From: CANNDT01 sp945876205
GTDB taxonomy: Bacteria; Acidobacteriota; Vicinamibacteria; Vicinamibacterales; UBA2999
Assembly: GCA_947503365.1 (NCBI GenBank)
Contig: CANNDT010000008.1
Coordinates: 18,085 to 82,084 of the forward strand
Reading direction: 5' to 3'
DNA length: 64,000 bases
Made by a program: the position numbers and the translations under genes. Every line of letters starts with the position of its first letter. Within the stretch, counting starts at the first letter, position 1. Shown here piece after piece: positions 8,897 through 17,237 of the stretch. Under the pieces are notes generated by a model. It had not been told where the DNA came from. It searched no databases and saw nothing but the letters and a program-made list of their open reading frames with translations.

Positions 8897-10179
8897 TGCG
8901 TCCCCAGCGCCACCCTCGCGATGCGGCCGTCTCCGAGGAAGCCCTCATCGAGTCCCCACTTGCGCACGTAGCCGGAGCGCGGCCACAACGCCTTGGTGGC
9001 GGTCATGATGACGTCGTGATAGGTGCGCTGGCCCGGCGACTCGGTCCAGCGGCCGTCGATCCAGTCGAGCATCTCTTCGGTGGCGGCGCGGATCTCTTCC
9101 GGAGTGTTGTCGACGTAGAGATAGCGGCGCCGGTCTCGAAGTTGCCGGTGATATTCGAAGGACACGAGGTCGGTATTGGTCAGGCGCCGCCCGTCGCGCT
9201 TGTCGATGACGGTCTTCGGCAGAAACAGGCCGGGGCCACGAATCGGGTAGGCGCTGATCGGCTCAGTCGCGTTGACGAGGAGAATGGGCGTGTTGGTCAG
9301 GTAGACGAGATTTACGTAGGCTGACTCGCCCGCGATGATGAAGGCGCACCGCAGCAGGCAGTAGACCTCGAGGAGATTCGTTCGCGCCGGCGAGGTGGCG
9401 AGGTCGATCACGCCTGGCCGGTTGACCGGCGTCATGCTCGGGTCGCCGAGACGAATCACCGTGTAGCCGCGCCGAACGAGCTCGTCCGCGGCCTCGAGGT
9501 ACGACTCTATCCGCGCGTTGCGTGCGGTGTCGTCCCGGCCGTCGTCCGGCTTGGTGTCCTGAATTTCAGCGCCGCTCTTGTAGCCGGCTTCGCGGGCGTG
9601 AATGCACACCAGCTTTGCGTCAGGCGGAATGCCGTGGGCGATCGCCTGCCGCGCGGCGTCCTCGTGTGCCGCGGGATGGAGGTGCACCGGCACGGGTTCC
9701 CGCAGCAGGCGCCGCATGTAATACGTGGGCCGGCGCTTCTTGTCGCGCATGGCCCGCTCGAGCGACGCCCGAAGCCGGCCGCGAACGCCACGCATCCGCT
9801 CGCGGATTTCCTGCGGCATCCCGGGGTCGGTGACGTAGCGGGTGGCTTCGCGAACGAATTCCTGTTCGACGTGCTCGCGGAATTCCTCGCGCCAGTCGTC
9901 GACGCGCTCGCGAAATTTGCGCAGCGAGATGCACGTACGAAACAGCTCACGAACGAGAGGCGTCGGCCGCAACACTCGAACGTCCGGACTCTCGAGCTCG
10001 AAAAGTCCGCCCCCCAGGGGCGTGTCAGATCTGACCAGATAGACGTCGGCGCCGTTCTTTCTCGCCGACGCCAGCGACATCACGATCTCGAGGCCCAAGT
10101 GCCCGTACTGCCGGCCATTCGGGCGCGCAACCAGCACACGCCTGCGGCCGAACCGCATCGTGATGGTCTTAAAGCTCAT
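8893..10179 (-). CDS. TIGR04372-type glycosyltransferase (copy 2 of 3)
   Basis: A 428 aa close paralogue of the protein at 5877-7163, with the same blocks: YGHLGLEIVMSLA near residue 25, ELESPDVRVLRP near 62, CIHAREAGYKSGAE near 192 and VIRLGDPSMTPVNRPG near 244. The last third (GESAYVNL, TEPISAYPIRGPG) is also conserved. The two differ most between residues 95 and 180, an Arg/Glu-rich helical stretch that may set acceptor choice. The ATG (10177-10179) has no strong ribosome binding site, but it is 18 bases from the previous stop, so reinitiation is likely. A cytoplasmic transferase building the glycan exported by Wzm/Wzt is inferred. Confidence 0.75.
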   Translation of the reverse strand: MSFKTITMRFGRRRVLVARPNGRQYGHLGLEIVMSLASARKNGADVYLVRSDTPLGGGLFELESPDVRVLRPTPLVRELFRTCISLRKFRERVDDWREEFREHVEQEFVREATRYVTDPGMPQEIRERMRGVRGRLRASLERAMRDKKRRPTYYMRRLLREPVPVHLHPAAHEDAARQAIAHGIPPDAKLVCIHAREAGYKSGAEIQDTKPDDGRDDTARNARIESYLEAADELVRRGYTVIRLGDPSMTPVNRPGVIDLATSPARTNLLEVYCLLRCAFIIAGESAYVNLVYLTNTPILLVNATEPISAYPIRGPGLFLPKTVIDKRDGRRLTNTDLVSFEYHRQLRDRRRYLYVDNTPEEIRAATEEMLDWIDGRWTESPGQRTYHDVIMTATKALWPRSGYVRKWGLDEGFLGDGRIARVALGTQ

Positions 10180-10197
10180 TCATTCGAGGGCGTTGAA

Positions 10198-11190
10198 TCA
10201 GGTTCGAAGCACGTAGTCGGTCGACATGCCCGCGAGTTGCGGCAGATACTTCCTGCCCCACTCGACCATTTCGCGAAGACCTTCCTCGAGCGAGATCTCC
10301 GGCTCCCACCCGACGTCCGCCTTGATGGCGCTGCTGTCGAGCCAGTATCGCGAATCCTGCCCAAGCCGATCGGGCGTCACCTCGCACAACTGGTCGAACG
10401 GCATCCCAAGTGCGTCGGCCGTCTTCTCCACCACCTGCCGGATGGAAATCGGCTTGGCCGGACCGGCGTTGTAGACGCGGCCCAGCGGTGCCTTTTCCGC
10501 CACGAGGAGCACGGCCCGTGCGAGATCGCGCGCGTGGATATACGACTTCTCGGCGCGGCCGCCGCCCTGCAGGGGCAGTTTCGTGCCCGTCAGCCCGCAC
10601 AACACGGCGCGCGGAATCACACGGTGGAGCTGCTGGCCAGGGGCATAGGCGTTGGACGGCCTGATGATGTTCATCGGGAACTTCAACACGTTCGACACCG
10701 ACATCAGGTACAAGTCGTAGGCAGCCTTCGATGCGGCGTACGGACTGGTGGGCCGGATCGGATCGTCTTCCTTGGTGGGATGCGCCACGGAGCCGTACAG
10801 CTCGGAGGTGCCGATCTGGATGAACCGCTCGAGGTACGTGCGGGACATCAGCTCCTCGGACATCTTCACCAGCGCGGTGCAATTGGTCTCGAAGAACTTC
10901 CACGACTTCTTCCACGACACCGCGCCTTCGCCCTGGGCGGCGTACGAGACGATCACCTCTGGCCGCTCGCGATCGAAGAGCTCGAACAGCCGGTCCTGCT
11001 CATGGACGATGTGGATCTGGTGATACTCGTAGCGCGGATCGCCCTTGCCGACGTTCAGCGAGAACGGCTCCGCCTTCTCCGGGTTGCGGCCGACGCTGAT
11101 CACCTTCTTCGGATTCGCGTGCTCGAGCAGGTAAGCGGCGGTATGCACGCCGAAGACGCCTCCGCCCCCAAGAACCACGTACGTTTTCAT
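10198..11190 (-). CDS. NAD-dependent sugar epimerase/dehydratase (extended SDR)
   Basis: A 330 aa extended short-chain dehydrogenase/reductase acting on a nucleotide sugar. The NAD-binding loop is GGGGVFGVHTA (residues 8-18), the active-site Ser/Thr block is IGTSELYGS (126-134) and the catalytic pair is YAASK (Tyr151, Lys155). These fit the dTDP-glucose/GDP-mannose 4,6-dehydratase and UDP-glucose epimerase group. I start at ATG 11188-11190 and not at the upstream in-frame GTG: it gives the glycine-rich loop at the usual distance and has AAGGAT just upstream. The reading frame is open further upstream only because it overlaps the preceding methyltransferase. Its neighbours are two methyltransferases, which suggests a 4-keto or deoxy-sugar that is then methylated. 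Confidence 0.85.
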   Translation of the reverse strand: MKTYVVLGGGGVFGVHTAAYLLEHANPKKVISVGRNPEKAEPFSLNVGKGDPRYEYHQIHIVHEQDRLFELFDRERPEVIVSYAAQGEGAVSWKKSWKFFETNCTALVKMSEELMSRTYLERFIQIGTSELYGSVAHPTKEDDPIRPTSPYAASKAAYDLYLMSVSNVLKFPMNIIRPSNAYAPGQQLHRVIPRAVLCGLTGTKLPLQGGGRAEKSYIHARDLARAVLLVAEKAPLGRVYNAGPAKPISIRQVVEKTADALGMPFDQLCEVTPDRLGQDSRYWLDSSAIKADVGWEPEISLEEGLREMVEWGRKYLPQLAGMSTDYVLRT

Positions 11191-11198
11191 CGTTATCC

Positions 11199-11888
11199 TT
11201 ATCTCCTCACGCCGACGGCGAGCGACCAGATGTAGTGACACATCGGCGCGTATCCGGTGTGCAGTACTTCGTCGTTCATTCCGAACATGAAGACGTTGCG
11301 GAAATAGCGCTCCATGAGCGTCCGCAGGTCCTCCATCGACTTCTGATTGATATGTAGTGCTTGAGACTGCGGGCTCGCGTACTGGTGGGCCGCCTTGTTC
11401 GGCGTCCCGGTCAGCAGCACGCCATCGTCGGGCAGGCAGCGGACGATATTGTCGAGCACGGTTGATTCAGTGGCCGAGTCCAGGTGCTCCAGCACGTCCA
11501 CCCAGTAGGCCGCCTCCACCTTCAGATTCGGCGACTCCGTATTGAGATCCGCGAGGTGATAGCTGACGTTCTTCAGGTGCGCGAGCCGCCGCGCGTTGCC
11601 GTCGAGCAGGCGGCGATCCCAATCGATCGCATGCACGTGCTTGACCGACTGGGCGACGAGCGAGAGGCCGATCCCGTCGCCGGAGCCGATTTCCATCACC
11701 TGTTCACGGCCCTGGAGCATCTTGGCGACGAACTTGTAGCGCGCCAGCACGAACGCCACGTGTTTCGGGTCGTGGATGACGCTGTACGACGTCCAAGGAC
11801 CCAATTGGATCTCGGGCGTGTCGAAAAACGGCTCGACGGTCTCGCGGTACAGGTCAGCGACGGGTTTGGCGGTCGGTGAATTTGACAT
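11199..11888 (-). CDS. Class I SAM-dependent methyltransferase
   Basis: A 229 aa Rossmann-fold methyltransferase. Motif I is VMEIGSGDGIG (residues 64-74), followed by an acidic residue for the SAM ribose (HAIDWDRR near 97) and a motif resembling VDVLEHLDS near 138, where HLD/HIE is common in O- and N-methyltransferases of sugar pathways. It sits between another methyltransferase and an epimerase and is separated from them by 5 and 8 bases, so it belongs to the sugar-modification part of the operon. The tail MFGMNDEVLHTGYAPMCHY resembles enzymes that act on small metabolites. The methylated position is unknown. Confidence 0.85.
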   Translation of the reverse strand: MSNSPTAKPVADLYRETVEPFFDTPEIQLGPWTSYSVIHDPKHVAFVLARYKFVAKMLQGREQVMEIGSGDGIGLSLVAQSVKHVHAIDWDRRLLDGNARRLAHLKNVSYHLADLNTESPNLKVEAAYWVDVLEHLDSATESTVLDNIVRCLPDDGVLLTGTPNKAAHQYASPQSQALHINQKSMEDLRTLMERYFRNVFMFGMNDEVLHTGYAPMCHYIWSLAVGVRR

Positions 11889-11893
11889 CGCGG

Positions 11894-12556
11894 TTACTCA
11901 AAGCAGACGAAGGAATGGTCTCCCGAGTAGCCGGTTCTCTCGAACCACCACTGCCAGTCCTCGGGGGTGTAGAAGCACTGGCACGTGAGCTGCCAGTAGA
12001 GCAGGTTGACCTTCTCGCGCTCATTGCGAAATGAGTCGACGACGACGTACTTCGCTCCGCGGCCGACGCGTTCGATATCGCGCAGCGCCGACTCCAGCTC
12101 GGACACGCGGAGGTTGTGGAGCGTGTTGACCGAGACAACCAGGTCGAAGCTGTTATCCGCAAACGGCAACTGCGCGGCGGTGCCCTCGACGAGATGCCCG
12201 CGCACCTCCTCGACCGCGTGCTCGAGGGCATACCGCGAGATGTCGAGACCGGTGACCGAGGAGTCAGGCACCACGTTCTTCAGATCCTTCAGCAGAAACC
12301 CCTTGCCGCATCCCACGTCGAGGATGCGGGCGCCGGGCTGCAGCCCGTAGTGCTCGACCAGGCGTTGGGCGACCGCCACCCAGCGTCCGTCGTAGTTGTA
12401 TCCGCCGTACCCGTACTTGCGGTCACCGTCCCAGTAGTCCTTGTCGAAGCGGCGCGAGACCGTGGCGCATTCGGCCTTGTCGTACTCGACCACGCGCTGC
12501 ACGTAGTTGCGCGGAGTCCGCGTGTGAACGGTCTGGAGGAAATCGATATGCGCCAT
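11894..12556 (-). CDS. Class I SAM-dependent methyltransferase, surface-glycan type
   Basis: A 220 aa methyltransferase, starting at ATG 12554-12556, two bases after the split-transketolase C-half stop. A conserved lead-in KYGYGGYNYDGRW (residues 47-59) precedes motif I ARILDVGCGKGF (77-87). From experience this lead-in marks a subgroup found in O-antigen and capsule loci. Motif II/III blocks include SVTGLDIS near 107 and VVSVNTLHNL near 150. Coming directly after a transketolase-like pair, it could methylate the product of that step. The reading frame extends upstream over the transketolase gene, but that extension has no family character and was excluded. Confidence 0.85.
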   Translation of the reverse strand: MAHIDFLQTVHTRTPRNYVQRVVEYDKAECATVSRRFDKDYWDGDRKYGYGGYNYDGRWVAVAQRLVEHYGLQPGARILDVGCGKGFLLKDLKNVVPDSSVTGLDISRYALEHAVEEVRGHLVEGTAAQLPFADNSFDLVVSVNTLHNLRVSELESALRDIERVGRGAKYVVVDSFRNEREKVNLLYWQLTCQCFYTPEDWQWWFERTGYSGDHSFVCFE

Positions 12557-12558
12557 GC

Positions 12559-13488
12559 CTATCGCGCGATCGGCGTGAGCACCGCGCGCGTCAGCGCGTC
12601 GATACTGAGGCCGTGCCGCTCCTGAAGATACGCGTGCGACCCGAAGGCGTGAATGAATTCGTCCTGCAGGCTGAACGTCGCGAGCCGGCACTTGGCGCCA
12701 GACTCCCAGGCAATCTCCTTGACCTTGCCACCCAGGCCTCCCTGCGGGGAATGCTCTTCGAGCACCACCACCGTGGAGAACTCCTGAAGCACCTTGGCGA
12801 TGCCCTCGCGATCGAGCGGCTTGAGGGTGTGCACCGATGTCACGGCGACCGTCGCACCACTTTGCTTCTCGATCACCTCGGCCGCATCGAACGCCATCTT
12901 CGTGATCGGGCCGTACGACAGGAAGCAGATATCGCGTCCCTGGCGGAGCCGGCGAATCTTGCCGAACACGTAAGGGTCGATGGCCTTCGATGTCAGGTCG
13001 GGCTCGCCGGCCTTGCCCAGCCGCAGGTATACCGGACCATTACGCTCGACGGCCGCCCAGGTGGCCGCGGCTGTTTCGGCTGCATCGCACGGTGCCAGTA
13101 CCGTCATGTTCGGGAGCGCGGACATCACGGCCACGTCTTCCTGGGCGTGGTGCGTGCCGCCCAGCGTCGAATAGGCGATGCCGCCGCCGATGCCAACGAT
13201 CGTGACCGGCAGGTTCTGGTAGCAGACGTCAACGCGTACCTGCTCGAACGGACGATAAATTGCGAACGTCGCGATCGTGTACGCAAACGGCCGGCAGCCG
13301 CGCAGCGCCAGGCCCGCACAGAGGCCAATCATGCTCTGCTCGGCGACGCCGACGTTGATGAAGCGGTCGGGAAAGTCGTTGCGGAACGGCGCCATGCTAC
13401 CCGCCGGCGAGATGTCGGCGACGACGATGAAGACGTCCTTCGTCTTGTGACCGATGTCGTGCAGGGTGCGCGCGAAGCTGTCTCTCAT
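12559..13488 (-). CDS. Transketolase family protein, C-terminal half (split transketolase)
   Basis: A 309 aa protein corresponding to the pyrimidine-binding and C-terminal domains of transketolase. The glutamate that activates thiamine diphosphate lies in VGVAEQSMIG (Glu50), and the later GGTHHAQEDVAVM is conserved in split transketolases. Its partner, the N-terminal half, is encoded immediately upstream with an ATGA overlap, so the enzyme is a two-subunit complex. Such split enzymes occur in secondary and glycan pathways, where they transfer a two-carbon unit to build sedoheptulose phosphate or a branched sugar. Given GmhA/GmhB/HldE-like genes in the same string, supply of sedoheptulose 7-phosphate is an attractive but unproven role. 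Confidence 0.88.
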   Translation of the reverse strand: MRDSFARTLHDIGHKTKDVFIVVADISPAGSMAPFRNDFPDRFINVGVAEQSMIGLCAGLALRGCRPFAYTIATFAIYRPFEQVRVDVCYQNLPVTIVGIGGGIAYSTLGGTHHAQEDVAVMSALPNMTVLAPCDAAETAAATWAAVERNGPVYLRLGKAGEPDLTSKAIDPYVFGKIRRLRQGRDICFLSYGPITKMAFDAAEVIEKQSGATVAVTSVHTLKPLDREGIAKVLQEFSTVVVLEEHSPQGGLGGKVKEIAWESGAKCRLATFSLQDEFIHAFGSHAYLQERHGLSIDALTRAVLTPIAR

Positions 13489-14297
13489 CGTCCACCCTCG
13501 ATCTCGCGGATCGCCTGCTGATATTCCTCGGGCGACGGTGTGCGGTAATGCCAGATTGGTACGTTTTCCATGTAGCTGACGCCCTTGCCCTTGGTGGTGC
13601 GGCCGAGCACCATCATCGGCTTGCTGCGGTCGCGGCCGCGGACAGCAGCGAGAATGGCCGCGTTGTCGTGGCCGTCGACTTCACGGCAGTCCCACCCGAA
13701 CGCTTCGACCTTGGCCTTCATCGGGTAGAAATTCGGCAGTGTCTCGCTGGTTCGGCCGAGCGACTGGAAGTCATTGAGATCGACAAAGGCCACGAGATTG
13801 GTGAGCCCGAGCGAAGGCGCCAGCATCATCACTTCCCAGACGGATCCTTCCTGCAATTCGCCGTCGCTCATGACCAGGAAGACCGTCCGGTTGTCGCCAC
13901 GGACGCGGTCGGCCAGGGCCATCCCGGCCGCGATGCCGAGTCCATGGCCGAGCGATCCGGTGGACGCCTCGACACCCGGTACGCCGTAATCGGGGTGAGA
14001 TCCCAGCTTCCCGCCCGGCTTGCAATAGAGGTCCATGTCCTCCTCGCTGAGAACGCCGAGATCCTCCAGGATGATGTACTGCGTCAGACAGCCGTGCCCT
14101 TTCGACATCACGAAGGTGTCCGGAAGAGGACCGTCGCGTTTCATGAGATCGTGATACACGGCATCGACGAGCTCAAGGCAGGAGAACGCCGGCGCGATGT
14201 GGAGCACCACTCCCCGCTGCGAGATGTCCAGAATCCGGCGGCGATACCGCCGGCAACGTTCGAGCGCGGTTTCCACGTGGGTTAGAGAGTTCGCCAT
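13485..14297 (-). CDS. Transketolase family protein, N-terminal half (split transketolase)
   Basis: A 270 aa thiamine-diphosphate-binding subunit. Visible landmarks are MSKGHG (residues 64-69), STGSLGHGLG (112-121) and the cofactor motif SDGELQEGS (144-152) closed by DLNDFQ (173-178). I place the start at ATG 14295-14297. An upstream extension is open but overlaps the end of the preceding glycosyltransferase-like gene and has no family similarity. The gene is coupled to the C-half by an ATGA overlap, with a gap of 14 bases from the unknown-family gene upstream. The reaction is two-carbon ketol transfer. The donor and acceptor in this context are unknown. Confidence 0.88.
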   Translation of the reverse strand: MANSLTHVETALERCRRYRRRILDISQRGVVLHIAPAFSCLELVDAVYHDLMKRDGPLPDTFVMSKGHGCLTQYIILEDLGVLSEEDMDLYCKPGGKLGSHPDYGVPGVEASTGSLGHGLGIAAGMALADRVRGDNRTVFLVMSDGELQEGSVWEVMMLAPSLGLTNLVAFVDLNDFQSLGRTSETLPNFYPMKAKVEAFGWDCREVDGHDNAAILAAVRGRDRSKPMMVLGRTTKGKGVSYMENVPIWHYRTPSPEEYQQAIREIEGGR

Positions 14298-14311
14298 ACC
14301 TGTCGTCCCAG

Positions 14312-15616
14312 TCAATGTGCTGCGCGCGCCCGCCGCAACACGCGGCGGCCCGCTTTGGCGGCCCGTTTTCGAAATTTCTGCAGCGGTCGCGCTGCCGAAT
14401 GCATCAGGAGCGTAATCGAACGACGCGTGCGCAGCAGCGCACGCCGGCTTGCCCGTGCCGCGCGCTCGGGCAGCTTCTGCACCGGCCGCGCGGCTTCGAG
14501 CGCCGCGCGCCTGACGCGTTGTGCCGCCAGCGGTTTGGCCGCGGCTCGGAGGCGTTTTCTGATGTCGCCCGCACGCCTCCGAAACGGCCTGACGCGGCGA
14601 GACCCATGATGCATCCACAACGCCGGAACGCGCAGCGCCCTGACCTGGCTGGCAAAACGCGCTGACCGTCGCTCCACCGGCTCCCATGCAGACCCGATGT
14701 CGCCGGCGTGCAGGCGAATGGGAACGTTCCAGTACGACCGCTGGTGAACGTCGCAGCGGCTGAGCGTCGTGGCGGCCCGCCACCGTGACAGCGGTCCGTC
14801 ATCGATCTCGGTGTCGGCGGCGTTGACGTGTGACATCTCGAACACCGCGAGTTCGTCCGAGTCGGTGACGACGTGAATCTGTTCGCGCGCGGGACAGGCG
14901 TGCACGACGAAGTGCTGGTCGATCGTTCCATCAGGCATCACGTCGCGGCGGACCGGATCGACCATCAACGGGTGCATGTAGAAGCATCGGGCGAGAATGC
15001 CTTCGCCTGACACGTTCCAGTAAGCGCTGACCGGCCGGCGGGGACCGTGCGTGCCGTCGACCATGTGCAGGCGCGTGAACGGGTGCAACTCTTTGAGCGC
15101 CATCGAAACGAGCTCGCGCGCAGGGATCGCGTGAGGACCCTGCCGCCGTTCGAGCGTCGTGACGAACCGCTCGCGATCCAGGCGGAGCCCGGCGCACACG
15201 ACTGCGCGGCTGCCGGACGCATGCCGCCGTGCGACAGCGCCGAGCGTTCCTTCGCTCATCACGATGTCCGGCGACAGAAAAATAAGGGCCGCGCCTGCAT
15301 CCGCGGCGTCGCGCAGCGCCACCTCGTGGCAGGCCGTCATCCTTGTGAAGCGATCGGGAGCCTGTGCAGCGGCGGCCGGCTCGATGACGATGTCGATCGG
15401 AATGACATCGTTCGCGTCGCGAAGTACGGAGCTGGACCTCAGGGAATCCACGTCGGCGGCTGAGGTGAACACGCGATATCGCGATCCAGCCGGCAGCGCG
15501 CCTAGATTCCCTGGCGTCAGCTGATTCGGCACGCACACATCGACGAACAGTTGCCGATACTCGACACCCCAGACGACGGTGATGACATGGAACGCCTTGC
15601 TCCCTGTATCGTTCAT
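14312..15616 (-). CDS. Unknown glycan-locus family, putative glycosyltransferase (member 1 of 7)
   Basis: This is the member I use to define the family (434 aa). The N-terminus is a beta strand with HVITVVWG (residues 10-17), followed by CVPNQLTPGN (28-37), GSRYRVFT (44-51) and MTACHEVALRDAA (93-105). The core block LIFLSPDIVMSEGT (111-124) has the shape of a nucleotide-sugar GT-A strand ending in an Asp. Around 215-262 lie MHPLMVDP and VTDSDELAVFEMS, then RCDVHQRSYW with PIRLHAGD near 288-306. Residues 330-434 form a tail with about one basic residue in three. I cannot place the family by memory. A cytoplasmic glycosyltransferase is inferred from the fold hints and the locus. It overlaps member 2 as ATGA. 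Confidence 0.6.
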   Translation of the reverse strand: MNDTGSKAFHVITVVWGVEYRQLFVDVCVPNQLTPGNLGALPAGSRYRVFTSAADVDSLRSSSVLRDANDVIPIDIVIEPAAAAQAPDRFTRMTACHEVALRDAADAGAALIFLSPDIVMSEGTLGAVARRHASGSRAVVCAGLRLDRERFVTTLERRQGPHAIPARELVSMALKELHPFTRLHMVDGTHGPRRPVSAYWNVSGEGILARCFYMHPLMVDPVRRDVMPDGTIDQHFVVHACPAREQIHVVTDSDELAVFEMSHVNAADTEIDDGPLSRWRAATTLSRCDVHQRSYWNVPIRLHAGDIGSAWEPVERRSARFASQVRALRVPALWMHHGSRRVRPFRRRAGDIRKRLRAAAKPLAAQRVRRAALEAARPVQKLPERAARASRRALLRTRRSITLLMHSAARPLQKFRKRAAKAGRRVLRRARAAH

Positions 15617-16803
15617 CGCACCAGCACGCGACGGCCTGCCCGTGTCGCCTGCTTCCGGAACTTGTGTATCCGCCGACCCACGGCGTGGGTCAACAGGTCA
15701 AGGGAGCGCCGCATCCGCCGCTGCGAGTACCGCTTCGCCATACGCCGGGCCCGCACCTTGAGATAGCGAATTGTCAGCCAACGACTCGCCTCCCAGAGTT
15801 TCATCGAATGATCCGCAAAACGCGCGGACTGCGCCTCAACGCTACTCCACGATGGCCCAAGGTCTCCAGAATGGATGCGAATCGGCTGCGTCCAGTACGA
15901 CTGCTGATGGGTGTCGCAGCGGCTGATCATCTGCGCTGCACGCCAGCGTGACATTCGTCCGGGACGCGTTTCGGTAAACGCCGCTTCGGCCTGGGACATT
16001 TCGAAGATCTGGAGTTCGTCCGAATTATCGACGACATGGACCTGGTCGCGGGAGGGACACGCACGCTTGATGTAGTGCTCGTCCAGCGTCCCGTCCGGGA
16101 GCACTTCGCGGTGCGGCGGATCCACCAGCAGCGGGTGCAAATAGCAGAAGCGCGCGAGGATACCCTCGGTGCCGACAGGCCAGCACACACCGATCGGCAG
16201 CACGGATGTCCGCTCGCTGTGAATCATGTGCGTGTGCGTGAACGCATGCAGGTTCGGCATCGCCGCGGCTACCAGCTCCCGCGAGGGCACTCCGCGCACG
16301 CCGCCGCGTGCCTCGAGTGACTCGACGAATGCCTCGCGATTGACGCGGATGCCGCTGCACATGATCGCGCGGCTCCCCTGAGCATGCCGCCGCAGCGCCG
16401 CGGCAAACGCGCCCTCGCTGATCAAGTGGTCGGCCATCAGGAAGATGAGCCCCGCGTGCGATTCGGCCGCCTCGGTCAGCGCGCGACGATGGCACGCGGT
16501 CAGACGATTGAAACGGTTACGCGATTCCGAAGAGAGCTCCCGCATCACGACAATGTCGACGGGGATCGTCTCGTTGACCCGCTGCAACGCTGGACTGGCC
16601 TCCAACGCGGACACATCTTCTCGCGAGGTAAACACTCGATACCGCGAACCAACCGGCAGCGCGCCGATATTGCCCGGCGTCAGCTGATTCGGGACGCAGA
16701 CGTCGAGGAACACCCGCGTGAACGTGCTGCCCCAGACAGCAATGACGACGTCAAACGCGTTCGCGCGCGACTCGACGATCGGCAGCTTGAGGTTGGCTTT
16801 CAA
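15613..16803 (-). CDS. Unknown glycan-locus family (member 2 of 7)
   Basis: A 396 aa member, the shortest, with a basic tail of only about 50 residues. I take a TTG start at 16801-16803, because it overlaps the NUDIX stop as TTGA and puts the first family strand (FDVVIAVWG) at the usual distance. The open frame continues 15 codons upstream to an ATG inside the NUDIX gene, which is the alternative. The core block is altered to LIFLMADHLISEG, so the SP before the invariant Asp is not needed. The DSDE block reads VDNSDELQIFEMS. CVPNQLTPGN and GSRYRVFTS match member 1 closely, and members 1 and 2 are adjacent, so they are probably a recent pair. Confidence 0.58.
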   Translation of the reverse strand: MKANLKLPIVESRANAFDVVIAVWGSTFTRVFLDVCVPNQLTPGNIGALPVGSRYRVFTSREDVSALEASPALQRVNETIPVDIVVMRELSSESRNRFNRLTACHRRALTEAAESHAGLIFLMADHLISEGAFAAALRRHAQGSRAIMCSGIRVNREAFVESLEARGGVRGVPSRELVAAAMPNLHAFTHTHMIHSERTSVLPIGVCWPVGTEGILARFCYLHPLLVDPPHREVLPDGTLDEHYIKRACPSRDQVHVVDNSDELQIFEMSQAEAAFTETRPGRMSRWRAAQMISRCDTHQQSYWTQPIRIHSGDLGPSWSSVEAQSARFADHSMKLWEASRWLTIRYLKVRARRMAKRYSQRRMRRSLDLLTHAVGRRIHKFRKQATRAGRRVLVR

Positions 16804-17237
16804 CGTGTTGACTGGCCCGCATACCAGGCGCTCAACGCCTGGTCCCACAGCTTGACGAGATACTCGGGCATCGCGAGATCCAGCGCGCGGCTGCGATCGA
16901 CGAATTCAAGAGCCTGGCCTTCGTGACATGTCACCGCCTGGATGCCGTCGTACACGTCCCAGAACACCTTCAAGTGCAGCGGCGGGGAATCCGGCACATC
17001 GTCAACGTCCAGGTCGGCGAGGAGCCGGAGATTGTGGCAACGGTAACCCGTCTCTTCAAAGAACTCCCGATCGGCGCACGCCAGCCAGGTCTCATCGCCG
17101 TCGCAATGTCCGCCGGGCGGCACCCACAGGTTCGCGTGCGGAAGACCCGGCTTGTCGTCGCGGTGTTGCAGCAAGGCGGCACCATCCGGCTCGCGAAGCA
17201 GGACGATTCCCGAGACGCGCTTTCGGGTGATCGTCAC
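16800..17237 (-). CDS. NUDIX hydrolase
   Basis: A 145 aa NUDIX hydrolase with a complete Nudix box, G-x5-E-x7-REFFEETG, at about residues 44-65, which coordinates the divalent metal used to cleave a nucleoside diphosphate linked to X. I choose GTG 17235-17237, since it overlaps the stop of the upstream SDR gene as GTGA. A GTG at 17261 would add eight residues. In nucleotide-sugar loci such enzymes either cleave GDP/ADP-sugars or clean up NDP by-products. It is inserted between sugar-nucleotide genes (SDR, dehydrogenase-like) and two members of the unknown family, so a nucleotide-sugar substrate is plausible but not shown. Confidence 0.85.
   Translation of the reverse strand: MTITRKRVSGIVLLREPDGAALLQHRDDKPGLPHANLWVPPGGHCDGDETWLACADREFFEETGYRCHNLRLLADLDVDDVPDSPPLHLKVFWDVYDGIQAVTCHEGQALEFVDRSRALDLAMPEYLVKLWDQALSAWYAGQSTR

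Noticed and set aside
9598..11235. Long plus-strand reading frame (545 codons)
   Set aside because: Antisense of the TIGR04372 and SDR genes, without recognisable domains.
13485..14783. A 432-residue fused protein
   Set aside because: The upstream 162 codons overlap the preceding gene in another frame and lack transketolase features. The start at 14297 is preferred.
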